A stretch of 11,653 nt of DNA from an uncultured Chloroflexota bacterium (lineage in GTDB: Bacteria > Chloroflexota > Anaerolineae > Aggregatilineales > Phototrophicaceae), in NCBI GenBank assembly GCA_937927665.1, contig CALBRY010000588.1, positions 1 through 11,653 of the forward strand. The letters run 5' to 3'. Position numbers and translations under genes: made by a program. Shown here one piece after another: positions 1 through 7,493 of the stretch (positions are counted from its first letter, which is position 1; every line of letters starts with the position of its first letter). A model generated the notes under the pieces. It had not been told where the DNA came from and made no database searches. It saw nothing but the letters and a program-made list of their open reading frames with translations.

Positions 1-1638
1 GTGTTTTCCGTGCAAGCTCAGGAAACCCCCGGCACGATTTCATTGGCGTTGGAACAGCTTTCCAGTCTCGTCGGTTTTCCTGTAACACTTCAAATTCTCG
101 ACGCCTATTCATGGGAGTCGAACTACTACCCGGATACACATCTCGGCTGCGAGTTGGCGGTATTTCCTGCGGTGACGGGGAACTACTTCGCCTATCATTT
201 CACATTGATTTTGAACGGTGTTGAATATGATATTCGCGTTTCTGGCGATGGCACGATCGTTTTCCCGTGCGTCGGTGATGGCGGAACGTCACCGCTTCCC
301 GCTGCGACGCCTGTTCCTGCGGCAACGCTGAATGCGTGTCCGCCCGGCTATGCGGGCTTTCTGCGTCCACGGCTGCGCGTCGGGGGACAGGGCAGCATCG
401 AAGCAGGCGGCACACCCAATCGACTCCGCTCCGAACCGAGCGTACTCGCGCCCCAGATTGGCGTGATCCAGCCGGGGACAACCGTCACCGTGCTGGCGGG
501 TCCCTCGTGCGATCCGCAAACCAGCAATGGGCAGGCGAATATCGTGTTCTGGCAGGTCAACGCGGGTGGCATTGTCGGTTGGACGGCGGAAGGCATGCTG
601 CCGGACAACTATTTTATTGAAGCCGTTGGCGGTCTAGTGAGCGGCGGCACGCTGCCCACCGAACGCACGGTGATCGCGCCAGAAAATGCGATCAGTCTGG
701 ATATCCTCACCACGATTGACGTTGCAGGCATCGCGGATATCGATATCGCAGATCGCGCCTTTGTTGATGGCGGCATGTTGTACAGCGCCGGTTCACAAGA
801 TGCTGTCGCGTATGATCTCGCCACATGGAACTACGTCGAAAACCTGACGCAGTATCACGGCGCGACTGCTGTCGCCGTCAGTGATGATGCCGTTTATGCC
901 GCGTTCGGCTTCTGTGAGGGACGTTTCTCCCTGCTCAACCGCAGCACAGGGCAAGCGGTGACGCTTCAATTCCCCGGCGGCGGCTGCGTGACCGATCTCG
1001 ATTACAGTTCCGCGCCCGATCCAGTTCTGGCGATTGGGCTGCGGATTGACAATGCCAACGGCACGGTGACGGGTCAGCTTGCGCTCGTGCGCGCATCTGC
1101 CCCCGCTCAATCGGCGGTGTTCTACAATATCGCCACCGCCACCGCAGTGAGCGCCGTCGCGTTTAATCCCGATGGCAGCACCATCGCTTATCTCGATGAT
1201 CAACTGCATCTGCTCAACACACAAACGCAAGCGACCCTCAGCACGATCCCGCTCGATGCGCTGAATCCGGTCGGCGCGCTTGCCTTTGTGCCGCTGGAAG
1301 CACTCGCCGCGCCGCAGGTGATCGCCTTCGGTGAAGGCAGTGTTGTCCGCCTGCTCAATATCAGTCAATCGAACGAAGTCCGGTTTGATCTGGAACCCGG
1401 CAATTACGCGACCGGGATCGCCTTCAGCGCCGATGCGCGCATCATGGCGGTGATCAGCGCTCCTGTGATCGCAAGTCCGGCAACCGCTCCCGAACTCAAT
1501 CTATTTGATCTGCAAACGGGGGATATGATCACCGGGAGCTTCTTACCGGCAGAGTCCAGCGCGATCGCCTTTAGCACCGATGGCACGGTCTTGATCACGA
1601 CTTCAATCGGTCAGTTGATCCTGTGGGGGATTCCCTAA
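1..1638 (+). CDS. Secreted/surface protein with SH3-like domain and WD40-type propeller (5' end outside window)
   Basis: The frame is open from base 1, and its first residues (VFSVQAQ) look like the tail of a signal peptide with an A-x-A-like cleavage site. The true start is therefore probably upstream, and the GTG at base 1 should not be trusted. Window residues 8-95 form a small domain I cannot name (W38, C50, C90). A Pro/Ala linker follows at about 96-112. Residues about 121-205 read as a bacterial SH3-like domain: RLRSEPS, then a PGTTVTVL strand, then a FWQV...GWT ending. From about 225 to the stop there are WD40/YVTN-like blades, such as AVAFNPDGSTIAYL, GIAFSADARIMAV and AIAFSTDGTVLIT, ending LILWGIP. 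No catalytic motif is visible. The likely role is a binding or scaffold protein outside the membrane. It ends just before a palindrome and converges on the sigma-factor gene. The architecture is fairly clear; the function is unknown. Confidence 0.8.
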   Translation: MFSVQAQETPGTISLALEQLSSLVGFPVTLQILDAYSWESNYYPDTHLGCELAVFPAVTGNYFAYHFTLILNGVEYDIRVSGDGTIVFPCVGDGGTSPLPAATPVPAATLNACPPGYAGFLRPRLRVGGQGSIEAGGTPNRLRSEPSVLAPQIGVIQPGTTVTVLAGPSCDPQTSNGQANIVFWQVNAGGIVGWTAEGMLPDNYFIEAVGGLVSGGTLPTERTVIAPENAISLDILTTIDVAGIADIDIADRAFVDGGMLYSAGSQDAVAYDLATWNYVENLTQYHGATAVAVSDDAVYAAFGFCEGRFSLLNRSTGQAVTLQFPGGGCVTDLDYSSAPDPVLAIGLRIDNANGTVTGQLALVRASAPAQSAVFYNIATATAVSAVAFNPDGSTIAYLDDQLHLLNTQTQATLSTIPLDALNPVGALAFVPLEALAAPQVIAFGEGSVVRLLNISQSNEVRFDLEPGNYATGIAFSADARIMAVISAPVIASPATAPELNLFDLQTGDMITGSFLPAESSAIAFSTDGTVLITTSIGQLILWGIP

Positions 1639-1647
1639 GCCATAAAC

Positions 1648-1695
1648 ACGCAGAGCGCGCAGAGAGAATAATCAACCTCTCTGCGTGCGCTGCGG
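1648..1695. terminator. Repeat-derived palindrome, likely bidirectional terminator
   Basis: Two 19-base arms (1648-1666 and 1677-1695) flank a 10-base loop. They pair over 18 positions with one mismatch and one G-T wobble. The palindrome sits 9 bases after the stop at 1638 and 16 bases from the sigma-factor stop at 1712, between convergent genes. There is no clean T-run, so the terminator call rests on position and stem strength. The sequence (CGCAGAG units, GCTGCGGTTCAAT at 1689-1701) resembles the repeat block near 11150-11210. Confidence 0.55.
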
Positions 1696-1711
1696 TTCAA
1701 TCATGAGTGCT

Positions 1712-2824
1712 CTACTGCAAATAATCGCGGAGTTGGCGACTGCGGCGCGGGTGACGCAAACGGCGCAGGGCTTTTCCTTCAATCTGGCGGATGCGTTCGC
1801 GGGTGAGTCCGAACGTTTCCCCGACTTCCTCAAGGGTGTGACACCGCCCATTCAACAAACCGAACCGCAGCCGCAAAATGCGCGCCTCACGCGGAGTCAG
1901 CGTGTCGAGCAGGGCTTCGATCTTCTCTTGCAGCATCTTTTCGTAGGTGATCTGCGCCGGAGACGGGACAGAATCGTTTTCGATAAAATGCCCGAACTCG
2001 CTGTCCTCGTCCTCACCAACCGGACTTTCAAGACTGAGCGGCTGCCAGCTTACCCGCATCATCCAGCGGACTTTGCGCGGATCCATCTTGCATTCGGCGG
2101 CGATTTCTTCGGGCGAAGGTTTGCGACCGTTCTCTTGTTCCAGCGTGCGCGCCGCACGGTATAAGCGGCGGATGCTGTCACTCATGTGAACCGGCACGCG
2201 GATCGTCCGTCCTTGATCCGCAATCGCGCGGGTGATCGTTTGGCGAATCCACCATGTCGCATACGTGCTGAAGCGGAAACCGCGCCGGTAATCGAACTTC
2301 TCGACGGCTTTCATCAAGCCGAGATTGCCTTCCTGAATCAAGTCGAGGAACGGTACGCCCCGGCTCATGTACTTCTTGGCGATGCTCACGACGAGCCGTG
2401 TATTGGCGCGGATCAGGTGATCGCGTGCGGAAAGCCCATCGGTGATGATCACCGCCCATTCACCCGCGCACGGATGATCCGGGTTCTGCCGCAGTTTCGC
2501 CATCAATTCATCGCCCGCCGCGATCCGTGTCGCCAGCCCGATTTCTTCCTCATTGCTGAGGAGCGGAACCCGCGCCATTTCTTTCAAATACAACCCAACC
2601 GGATCATTCGACGGATACGACTCATAATCGCCGTCATCGTCCGCGGCTTCTTCCTCTAGCCCCGCGTCGTCAAACTCTGCATCGACTTCATCGATCGGGA
2701 AATCTTCATACCACCCGTCATCCAGCGAGTCCGCATCGTCGCGTTCGTCAAATCCTCTGTCTTCATAATCCGAGTCTGGCAAAAAATCGAAATGCGAATC
2801 ATAAGCACGGTTGTAGTCGCTCAA
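1712..2824 (-). CDS. rpoD: Principal-type RNA polymerase sigma-70 factor (RpoD/SigA family)
   Basis: This 370-residue protein directs RNA polymerase to promoters. Residues 1-74 are very acidic (31 Asp/Glu, 3 Arg, no Lys) and resemble a region 1.1-type extension. Region 1.2 starts at DPVGLYLKEM (74-83). Region 2 runs from about 140 to 214, with NTRLVVSIAKKYM, DLIQEGNLGLMKAVEKFDYR and FSTYATWWIRQTITRAI. Region 3 follows, and the region 3.2 finger is at about 265-285 (SPVGEDEDSEFGHFI). Region 4 is at 310-360 and includes the helix-turn-helix LEEVGETFGLTRERIRQIEG. The promoter-contacting segments match primary sigma factors closely. The start is TTG at 2824, preceded by GGGGGAT at good spacing; no ATG lies nearby. 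The gene follows the DUF177 gene by 58 bases and is probably cotranscribed with it. Chloroflexota often carry several SigA-like paralogues, so it may not be the only one. Confidence 0.93.
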   Translation of the reverse strand: MSDYNRAYDSHFDFLPDSDYEDRGFDERDDADSLDDGWYEDFPIDEVDAEFDDAGLEEEAADDDGDYESYPSNDPVGLYLKEMARVPLLSNEEEIGLATRIAAGDELMAKLRQNPDHPCAGEWAVIITDGLSARDHLIRANTRLVVSIAKKYMSRGVPFLDLIQEGNLGLMKAVEKFDYRRGFRFSTYATWWIRQTITRAIADQGRTIRVPVHMSDSIRRLYRAARTLEQENGRKPSPEEIAAECKMDPRKVRWMMRVSWQPLSLESPVGEDEDSEFGHFIENDSVPSPAQITYEKMLQEKIEALLDTLTPREARILRLRFGLLNGRCHTLEEVGETFGLTRERIRQIEGKALRRLRHPRRSRQLRDYLQ

Positions 2825-2882
2825 GGCAGATCCCCCTTTTCCTACAACGGGTCGGGCTTGCTATTCAGTTAAATTTGCAGTC

Positions 2883-3407
2883 CTACTTGTTGAGCAGTTC
2901 TTTCAGCTTTGCCAGCCGAGGGTCGATGATGTCATCATGGCTGTGATCTGGCTCGCGATTCAGGTTCGCCCCGCATTCGGGGCATAACCCTTTGCACTCT
3001 GGGCGGCACAGCGCCCCGTGCGAGTCTTCGATTATGGCTTCTTCGCGGATCAGCGGCGCAAGGTCGAGGATGCCATCTTCGGCAACACTAAACTCTGAGC
3101 CATCAGGGTTGGGGTAAGCGTACAGTTCTTCAATATCGATTTCGACATCGCGGTCAATCGAATCAAGGCAGCGGTAGCACTCATCCTGTATCCCGATATG
3201 CAGCGCTCCTTGTACGAGGATACCTTCCGTTGTGCGACTCAGGCGCATCGGACCTCGAACATACGAGACATCTACATCCTCTGCGACACGGGTCGCGGGC
3301 GCATCGAACACAAGCTCGTGATTGTGTCCCGGACCGCTGGCAAGCAGAAAGCCAACGTTCATTTTTAAATGACGATTGCTTACAAACCCGTTGGCAAGGT
3401 GCTTCAT
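2883..3407 (-). CDS. DUF177/YceD-like protein with Cys-rich C-terminus
   Basis: This 174-residue protein matches the DUF177 (YceD) pattern: MNVGFLLASG near the start, SRTTEGILVQGALH, CYRC (77-80), LDLAPLIREEAII, then CRPECKGLCPECGANLN (134-150) and DPRLAKLKELL at the end. YceD relatives are linked to 23S rRNA and the large ribosomal subunit, and usually sit next to rpmF (L32). The three Cys pairs may bind zinc (inference). Here rpmF is absent; the next gene, after a 58-base gap, is the sigma factor. ATG at 3407 has only a weak AAGG upstream. ATG at 3362 (residue 16) fits the family N-terminus better but has no visible ribosome binding site, so the start is uncertain. Confidence 0.82.
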   Translation of the reverse strand: MKHLANGFVSNRHLKMNVGFLLASGPGHNHELVFDAPATRVAEDVDVSYVRGPMRLSRTTEGILVQGALHIGIQDECYRCLDSIDRDVEIDIEELYAYPNPDGSEFSVAEDGILDLAPLIREEAIIEDSHGALCRPECKGLCPECGANLNREPDHSHDDIIDPRLAKLKELLNK

Positions 3408-3482
3408 TGCTAGAAGCCTTATTCTCGAATGTGCTGAACCCTACGAAATTTGCGCCTATAACAAGCGCGTAAGTTCAAAATA

Positions 3483-3511
3483 AACGTATATGAGATCAGG
3501 TCTTGTGTCAA
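3483..3511 (-). promoter_or_regulatory. Candidate promoter for the DUF177-sigma operon
   Basis: Read on the minus strand, a perfect -35 TTGACA (3506-3511) is followed after 17 bases by TACGTT (3483-3488), which matches only 3 of 6 bases of the -10 consensus. Transcription would start about 70 bases before the ATG at 3407. The -35 is strong and the -10 weak. Confidence 0.4.
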
Positions 3512-3600
3512 GATATGCGACAAGGTTTGAAACCGAACCCTATCTATTCTTTTCCTAGTTTTTTACAGCTGAAGCTCTGGATGCTTCACCAATACGATTA

Positions 3601-3609
3601 TGTTACAAT
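3601..3609 (+). promoter_or_regulatory. Candidate extended -10 promoter of the kinase gene
   Basis: TGTTACAAT matches the extended -10 form TGnTATAAT with one mismatch. It lies 42 bases before the kinase ATG, giving a leader of about 35 bases. No good -35 is seen at the usual spacing, which an extended -10 can tolerate. A 6-base inverted repeat (TGAAGC 3570-3575, GCTTCA 3583-3588) lies just upstream and could be an operator. Confidence 0.4.
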
Positions 3610-3651
3610 CGTCGCTGGCGCAGCGCGGTTTAGCCACACACAGGCACTCGC

Positions 3652-6600
3652 ATGATTGGAACACGGATCGGACCGTACGAAATCGTTGAGGAAATCGGCA
3701 AGGGCGGTATGGCGACGGTTTACCGTGCGTTTCAACCCCGCCTGAACCGCTTTGTCGCTGTCAAAATCATTCACCGCTCGATTGCGATGGATGATACGGC
3801 ACTTGAGCGTTTCCAGCGTGAAGCGCAGGTCATCACACGGCTTGAACACCCGAATCTGCTCCCCATCTACGACTTTGACGGCGCGCATGACCCACCTTAT
3901 ATTGTCATGCGTTATCTCGAAGGCGGCACACTCCGCGAAATTCTTGACCGCGAAACCCTGCTGCCAATCACCGATGCCAATCACATCATCCAACAGGTAG
4001 CCCTCGCGCTCGAATACGCGCATCGTCAGGGGATCATCCACCGCGATATTAAGCCATCCAACATCATGATGGATGTGGATGGAAATGCCTTCTTGATGGA
4101 CTTCGGGGTTGCGCGCATGATGGGCGGCACTGCCGAGGGACAAACCCTCACGCAAGCCGGTTATGCGGTCGGTACGCCCGGTTATATGTCCCCCGAGCAG
4201 GGCATGGGCTTGGAAGATGTCGATCACCGCGCCGATGTCTATTCGCTCGGTGTGATGCTCTTTGAAATGTTGACGGGCAAACTGCCGTATCGCGGCGAAA
4301 CGCCGATGTCCGCCATCCTCAAGCACATCAATGATCCTGTGCCGGATGCGCGCACGATCAACGACCAGCTTACGCCAGAAATCAGCGCCATTCTCCAAAA
4401 GGCGATGGCGAAAGACCCCGACGACCGTTACCAGAGCCCGATGGAACTCGCAGACGAGTTTCAACGCGCGGTCGGTCGGGTCGGCGGATCGACGCGCCCG
4501 CTCGTAATCCGCAAATCAGCAGAAACGAGCGTGAGCGAAATTCAAAAACGCCGCTCGGATAAGCAGGAGCAGATCAACGCGACGTTAGCCGCTTTTGAAG
4601 CCGCCCGCGCCGCCGATGCGACCTCCGCGCCGAAGCCGAGTCCCCCCACGGTTGCCCGTTCCGAAAAGAACAACGATGAAGACCTCGCAACCGTTCTCAC
4701 GCCAACTTATCCGGTTCCGGTTGCCGCGAACACACCTCCATCGCCGCCGCCCGCACCGCGCAGCACGAATATTCCCTTGATTCTGGCGGCAGTCGTCGCC
4801 CTGATCGCGGTCGTCGTGCTGGTGATCGTCTTTACCAGTCAATCGAACGTCAACACGCCGCCCACCCTTACCGCGATTGCGAATGATGCCGCGCTTCAAG
4901 CGCTCATCAGTTCATCGACTGCCGCCGCACAAGCCGCCGTCAATCAAACCAATGTCGCCTCCGCATTGACCGCGACCTTTGACGCGCAGCCGACTGTCAC
5001 ACCCGCCCCCACCGAAACGCAGAACGCGCCGCCGACTGCCACGCCGTCGCTGACGCCTGACCTGAACGCGACCCGTGTCGCCGCGTTTGCGCTCTCGTTT
5101 GAACAAACACAAACCGCTGTTGCCATCACGCCGACGCCCACCGAAACACTCACAGCAACGGTGACGCCAACAGCGACGATCACCCCGACCGCGACCATTA
5201 CGCTTACACCAACGCCTTCCACGCCGGAAGGCATCGCCAGTCGTCCGCTGATCTTCCGTTCAGGACCCGATGAAGCGTATCAAGCGCTTGATCCGATCTC
5301 ATCGAATACCGGATTCACCATTCTTGGTTATGACGAAACGGGCGAATGGGTCAATATCCAGCTTGCCGACGGCACAACCGGCTGGATTTTGAATATCGCG
5401 TCAGCATTTGCGGCGGCGGGCAATCTCGATGTGCTGCCGATAATCGACGCGGCAACGATGACGCCAACCGCGACCTTTACCGCAACGCCGACATTCACCG
5501 CGACCGCGACATTTACGGCAACACCGACGTTTACCGCCACCCAAACTGCAACATTCACAGCGACCGCGACCTTTACCGCGACGAATACGCCCACGATCAC
5601 GCCGACCTTTACCCCCACGTTGATCCCTTACGGACGCATGCCTTACGTGGTCGATTTTGAAAACGCGGCGGAACTCGATACGTGGTCATTTGATCCCGAT
5701 GTCTGGTCGCTTCAGCAGGTCGATTTAGGCGCGGTGCTGCGCGGGCAGGGTGATCCGGCTCGTGCGCTTGAAATCGTCGGCAGTGACACCCCGGAATGGG
5801 TGATCACCGATGCTGTCAATCAAGTGGTCAGCATGTCAATCCTGCTCGATCCTGATCCGCAGGCGGATGTCCGCTTGATCGTCGCGGGCGGCGCGAGTGG
5901 TTATACCGCCGTCAGGTTCCACGCGGGTGATGTCTCGATTTCGCGCGGTACAGGGTTGGATAATCTGCGCCCCGAAAATGAAACTGAGCTTTCGCACGCC
6001 AACGTCCCGATCGATGTTAACCGCTGGAATCGTGTCGCGGTTTGGTCACAACGCGCCCCCGGCGGCGTCCTCGTCACAGTTTATGTGAACAATCATCGTG
6101 TCGCGCAGGCGCTCACACCTGCCAGCGCCCCCGGTGAACAGCGGATTTTGCTCCAGCCAAGCGCCTTCCCGGTCTTGATCGACGATCTCGCCGTGCAGCG
6201 TGCCGAACCCTTCAGCACCCATTTCAGCGAAGGGGTACTCCTCCCGTCGTGGAGTTCATCCAGTCCCGCGCTCACAACGGTGACCACCGGAGAAGCAGGA
6301 AACGCTTATTTGCAGGTCGAAGGCGATGTCATCATCAGCACCGCGTCGAATGTGCGCCCGCTGCAAGATGTCGTCCTATTGTTCAACACCTATGTTGAAT
6401 CCGGCGGCATGCAGATCAATTTGCGGGTGAACGGCGGCGGCATGATCCGCGTCGAAATGCGCGGTGGACGCCTGATCGCCAGCCAGATCGACGGCGCGGG
6501 AAACGTGATCGACAGCGCGACAGCCGATAATTTCTACGGTGTCAACGAGTGGATCACGATCGGCATAACGCTTTCGGGCAATCGTCTCGAAATCACCAAT

Positions 6601-7377
6601 AATGGCGCGCTCCGTTTAGCGCATGTCTTTACGAATGCCCCCGCCCCCGGCACGATCGAGATCATCACCGCCAGCGGCGCACTCCTCCGCCTTGATGATG
6701 TGCTGGTCTACGAAGCCCCGCCCGTGCGGAGCACCGTCGCCCGTGCCTTTGATCCGCTCCGGCTTGCGGCTGAACGCGCCCCCGCCTCGTCGGTGATCGC
6801 GCTCGATTTTGAAGGCGAACCCCCGCCTGACCTGTTTGAATCGCAGTTCAACGCGGGAACAGTCAACGCGGGCGTTTTAGAGATCACCCACGCGGGCAGT
6901 AACAGTTGGCGTTTAATCAACGATGCCGCGAATACGCGTATGTTCGGCTTGGGAGGGAGCGCCGCTTTCCTCGATTCGACGGATATACACGCGATGATCG
7001 ATGTGCGCCTTGATGCGCCGGGGACAGCATGGTTTTCAGCGCGCACCCGTGCCAACCTGATGGGCGAAATCGAAGGCTTCCGTATGGAAGTCACCCGCCG
7101 CGCCGATGGCATGATCAACCTGATCATTCGTACCAGCCTCGGCTTGGATTCGTTGGAGATGTACGCCGGGTTAGTCCCGCAGTCTCCCGATTTTCCGCCC
7201 AACGTCGTCCGGTTGGAAGTCGTCGCCATGCAGGATCGAATCGCCTTCTATGTCAACGACATCTATTTGATCAGCCGCGTCGGGGTTAACTTGCTCGGCG
7301 GATCGGTCGGTTTCGGTGTCGAGCCGAACACCACCGCCTATTTTGACAATCTCCGCATCGTCGATCTGACACCGTAA
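3652..7377 (+). CDS. Receptor-like Ser/Thr protein kinase with SH3-like domain and three concanavalin-like ectodomain modules
   Basis: This 1241-residue membrane kinase phosphorylates cytosolic Ser/Thr. The kinase domain (about 8-272) is complete: glycine loop IGKGGMATV (15-23), ATP lysine K38, helix-C glutamate E57, catalytic HRDIKPSN (130-137, D132), DFG (150-152), GTPGYMSPE (174-182) and D195. A Pro-rich juxtamembrane stretch (about 273-381) precedes one membrane span (about 383-405). Outside are a Thr/Pro/Ala-rich stalk (406-525), an SH3-like domain (about 527-590, ending DGTTGWIL) and hexapeptide T-x-T-F-T-A repeats (606-643). Three beta-sandwich modules then follow (about 664-850, 854-1021 and 1048-1239), each ending in a typical D-D/N-L-x-V strand. 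The layout recalls PknB-type receptor kinases but with a different ectodomain, so the ligand may be a polysaccharide or cell-wall fragment (inference). AGG 8 bases before the ATG is a weak ribosome binding site. No cognate phosphatase is nearby. Confidence 0.95.
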   Translation: MIGTRIGPYEIVEEIGKGGMATVYRAFQPRLNRFVAVKIIHRSIAMDDTALERFQREAQVITRLEHPNLLPIYDFDGAHDPPYIVMRYLEGGTLREILDRETLLPITDANHIIQQVALALEYAHRQGIIHRDIKPSNIMMDVDGNAFLMDFGVARMMGGTAEGQTLTQAGYAVGTPGYMSPEQGMGLEDVDHRADVYSLGVMLFEMLTGKLPYRGETPMSAILKHINDPVPDARTINDQLTPEISAILQKAMAKDPDDRYQSPMELADEFQRAVGRVGGSTRPLVIRKSAETSVSEIQKRRSDKQEQINATLAAFEAARAADATSAPKPSPPTVARSEKNNDEDLATVLTPTYPVPVAANTPPSPPPAPRSTNIPLILAAVVALIAVVVLVIVFTSQSNVNTPPTLTAIANDAALQALISSSTAAAQAAVNQTNVASALTATFDAQPTVTPAPTETQNAPPTATPSLTPDLNATRVAAFALSFEQTQTAVAITPTPTETLTATVTPTATITPTATITLTPTPSTPEGIASRPLIFRSGPDEAYQALDPISSNTGFTILGYDETGEWVNIQLADGTTGWILNIASAFAAAGNLDVLPIIDAATMTPTATFTATPTFTATATFTATPTFTATQTATFTATATFTATNTPTITPTFTPTLIPYGRMPYVVDFENAAELDTWSFDPDVWSLQQVDLGAVLRGQGDPARALEIVGSDTPEWVITDAVNQVVSMSILLDPDPQADVRLIVAGGASGYTAVRFHAGDVSISRGTGLDNLRPENETELSHANVPIDVNRWNRVAVWSQRAPGGVLVTVYVNNHRVAQALTPASAPGEQRILLQPSAFPVLIDDLAVQRAEPFSTHFSEGVLLPSWSSSSPALTTVTTGEAGNAYLQVEGDVIISTASNVRPLQDVVLLFNTYVESGGMQINLRVNGGGMIRVEMRGGRLIASQIDGAGNVIDSATADNFYGVNEWITIGITLSGNRLEITNNGALRLAHVFTNAPAPGTIEIITASGALLRLDDVLVYEAPPVRSTVARAFDPLRLAAERAPASSVIALDFEGEPPPDLFESQFNAGTVNAGVLEITHAGSNSWRLINDAANTRMFGLGGSAAFLDSTDIHAMIDVRLDAPGTAWFSARTRANLMGEIEGFRMEVTRRADGMINLIIRTSLGLDSLEMYAGLVPQSPDFPPNVVRLEVVAMQDRIAFYVNDIYLISRVGVNLLGGSVGFGVEPNTTAYFDNLRIVDLTP
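5467..5580 (+). repeat. In-frame T-x-T-F-T-A hexapeptide repeats in the kinase linker
   Basis: Six units, four TATFTA-like or TPTFTA-like units of 18 bases, one 24-base unit with an inserted dipeptide, and a final 18-base unit, encode kinase residues 606-643. The same residues use varied codons (ttt/ttc, gcg/gca/gcc, acc/acg/aca), so the repeat is better kept at protein than at DNA level. It probably forms an extended spacer between the SH3-like domain and the sandwich modules. Confidence 0.9.
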
Positions 7378-7384
7378 CCAGAAC

Positions 7385-7427
7385 CCCGCCCCGATTTTTT
7401 CGGCTGCTGCCAGAAAATTGGGGCGGG
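7385..7427. terminator. Long inverted repeat after the kinase gene, possible terminator
   Basis: Arms CCCGCCCCGATTTT (7385-7398) and AAAATTGGGGCGGG (7414-7427) pair over 14 positions, with one G-T wobble, around a 15-base loop. The left arm begins 8 bases after the kinase stop. No T-run follows on either strand, so it is not a textbook intrinsic terminator. It could still stop transcription with a factor or protect the mRNA 3' end. Confidence 0.5.
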
Positions 7428-7448
7428 AACACCCGCAACACAGCGCGG

Positions 7449-7454
7449 TACAAT
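7449..7454 (+). promoter_or_regulatory. Weak candidate -10 box for the DUF4230-like gene
   Basis: TACAAT (7449-7454), 39 bases before the TTG start, is the same hexamer as in the kinase -10. No -35 or TG extension is visible, so support is limited. Confidence 0.22.
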
Positions 7455-7493
7455 CGCGTATAGACCCACATAACATCTGCGAGGAACATTCGG

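Noticed and set aside
1685..2659. Plus-strand open frames across the sigma-factor gene
   Set aside because: They overlap a well-conserved sigma-70 gene on the other strand and show no family features.
2825..2882. rpmF (L32) after the DUF177 gene
   Set aside because: The 58-base gap is too short and no L32-like peptide is encoded near it.
3598..4464. A 288-codon open frame opposite the kinase gene
   Set aside because: It is antisense to a clear kinase domain, has no recognisable domain and reads as a codon-bias shadow.
4944..5618. Val/Gly-repeat open frames on the minus strand
   Set aside because: They are the reverse complement of the Thr-rich linker codons; their repeats mirror the real T-x-T-F-T-A coding repeat.
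7385..7427. Canonical intrinsic terminator after the kinase
   Set aside because: The stem is good but no T-run follows on either strand, so it is kept only as a possible terminator.
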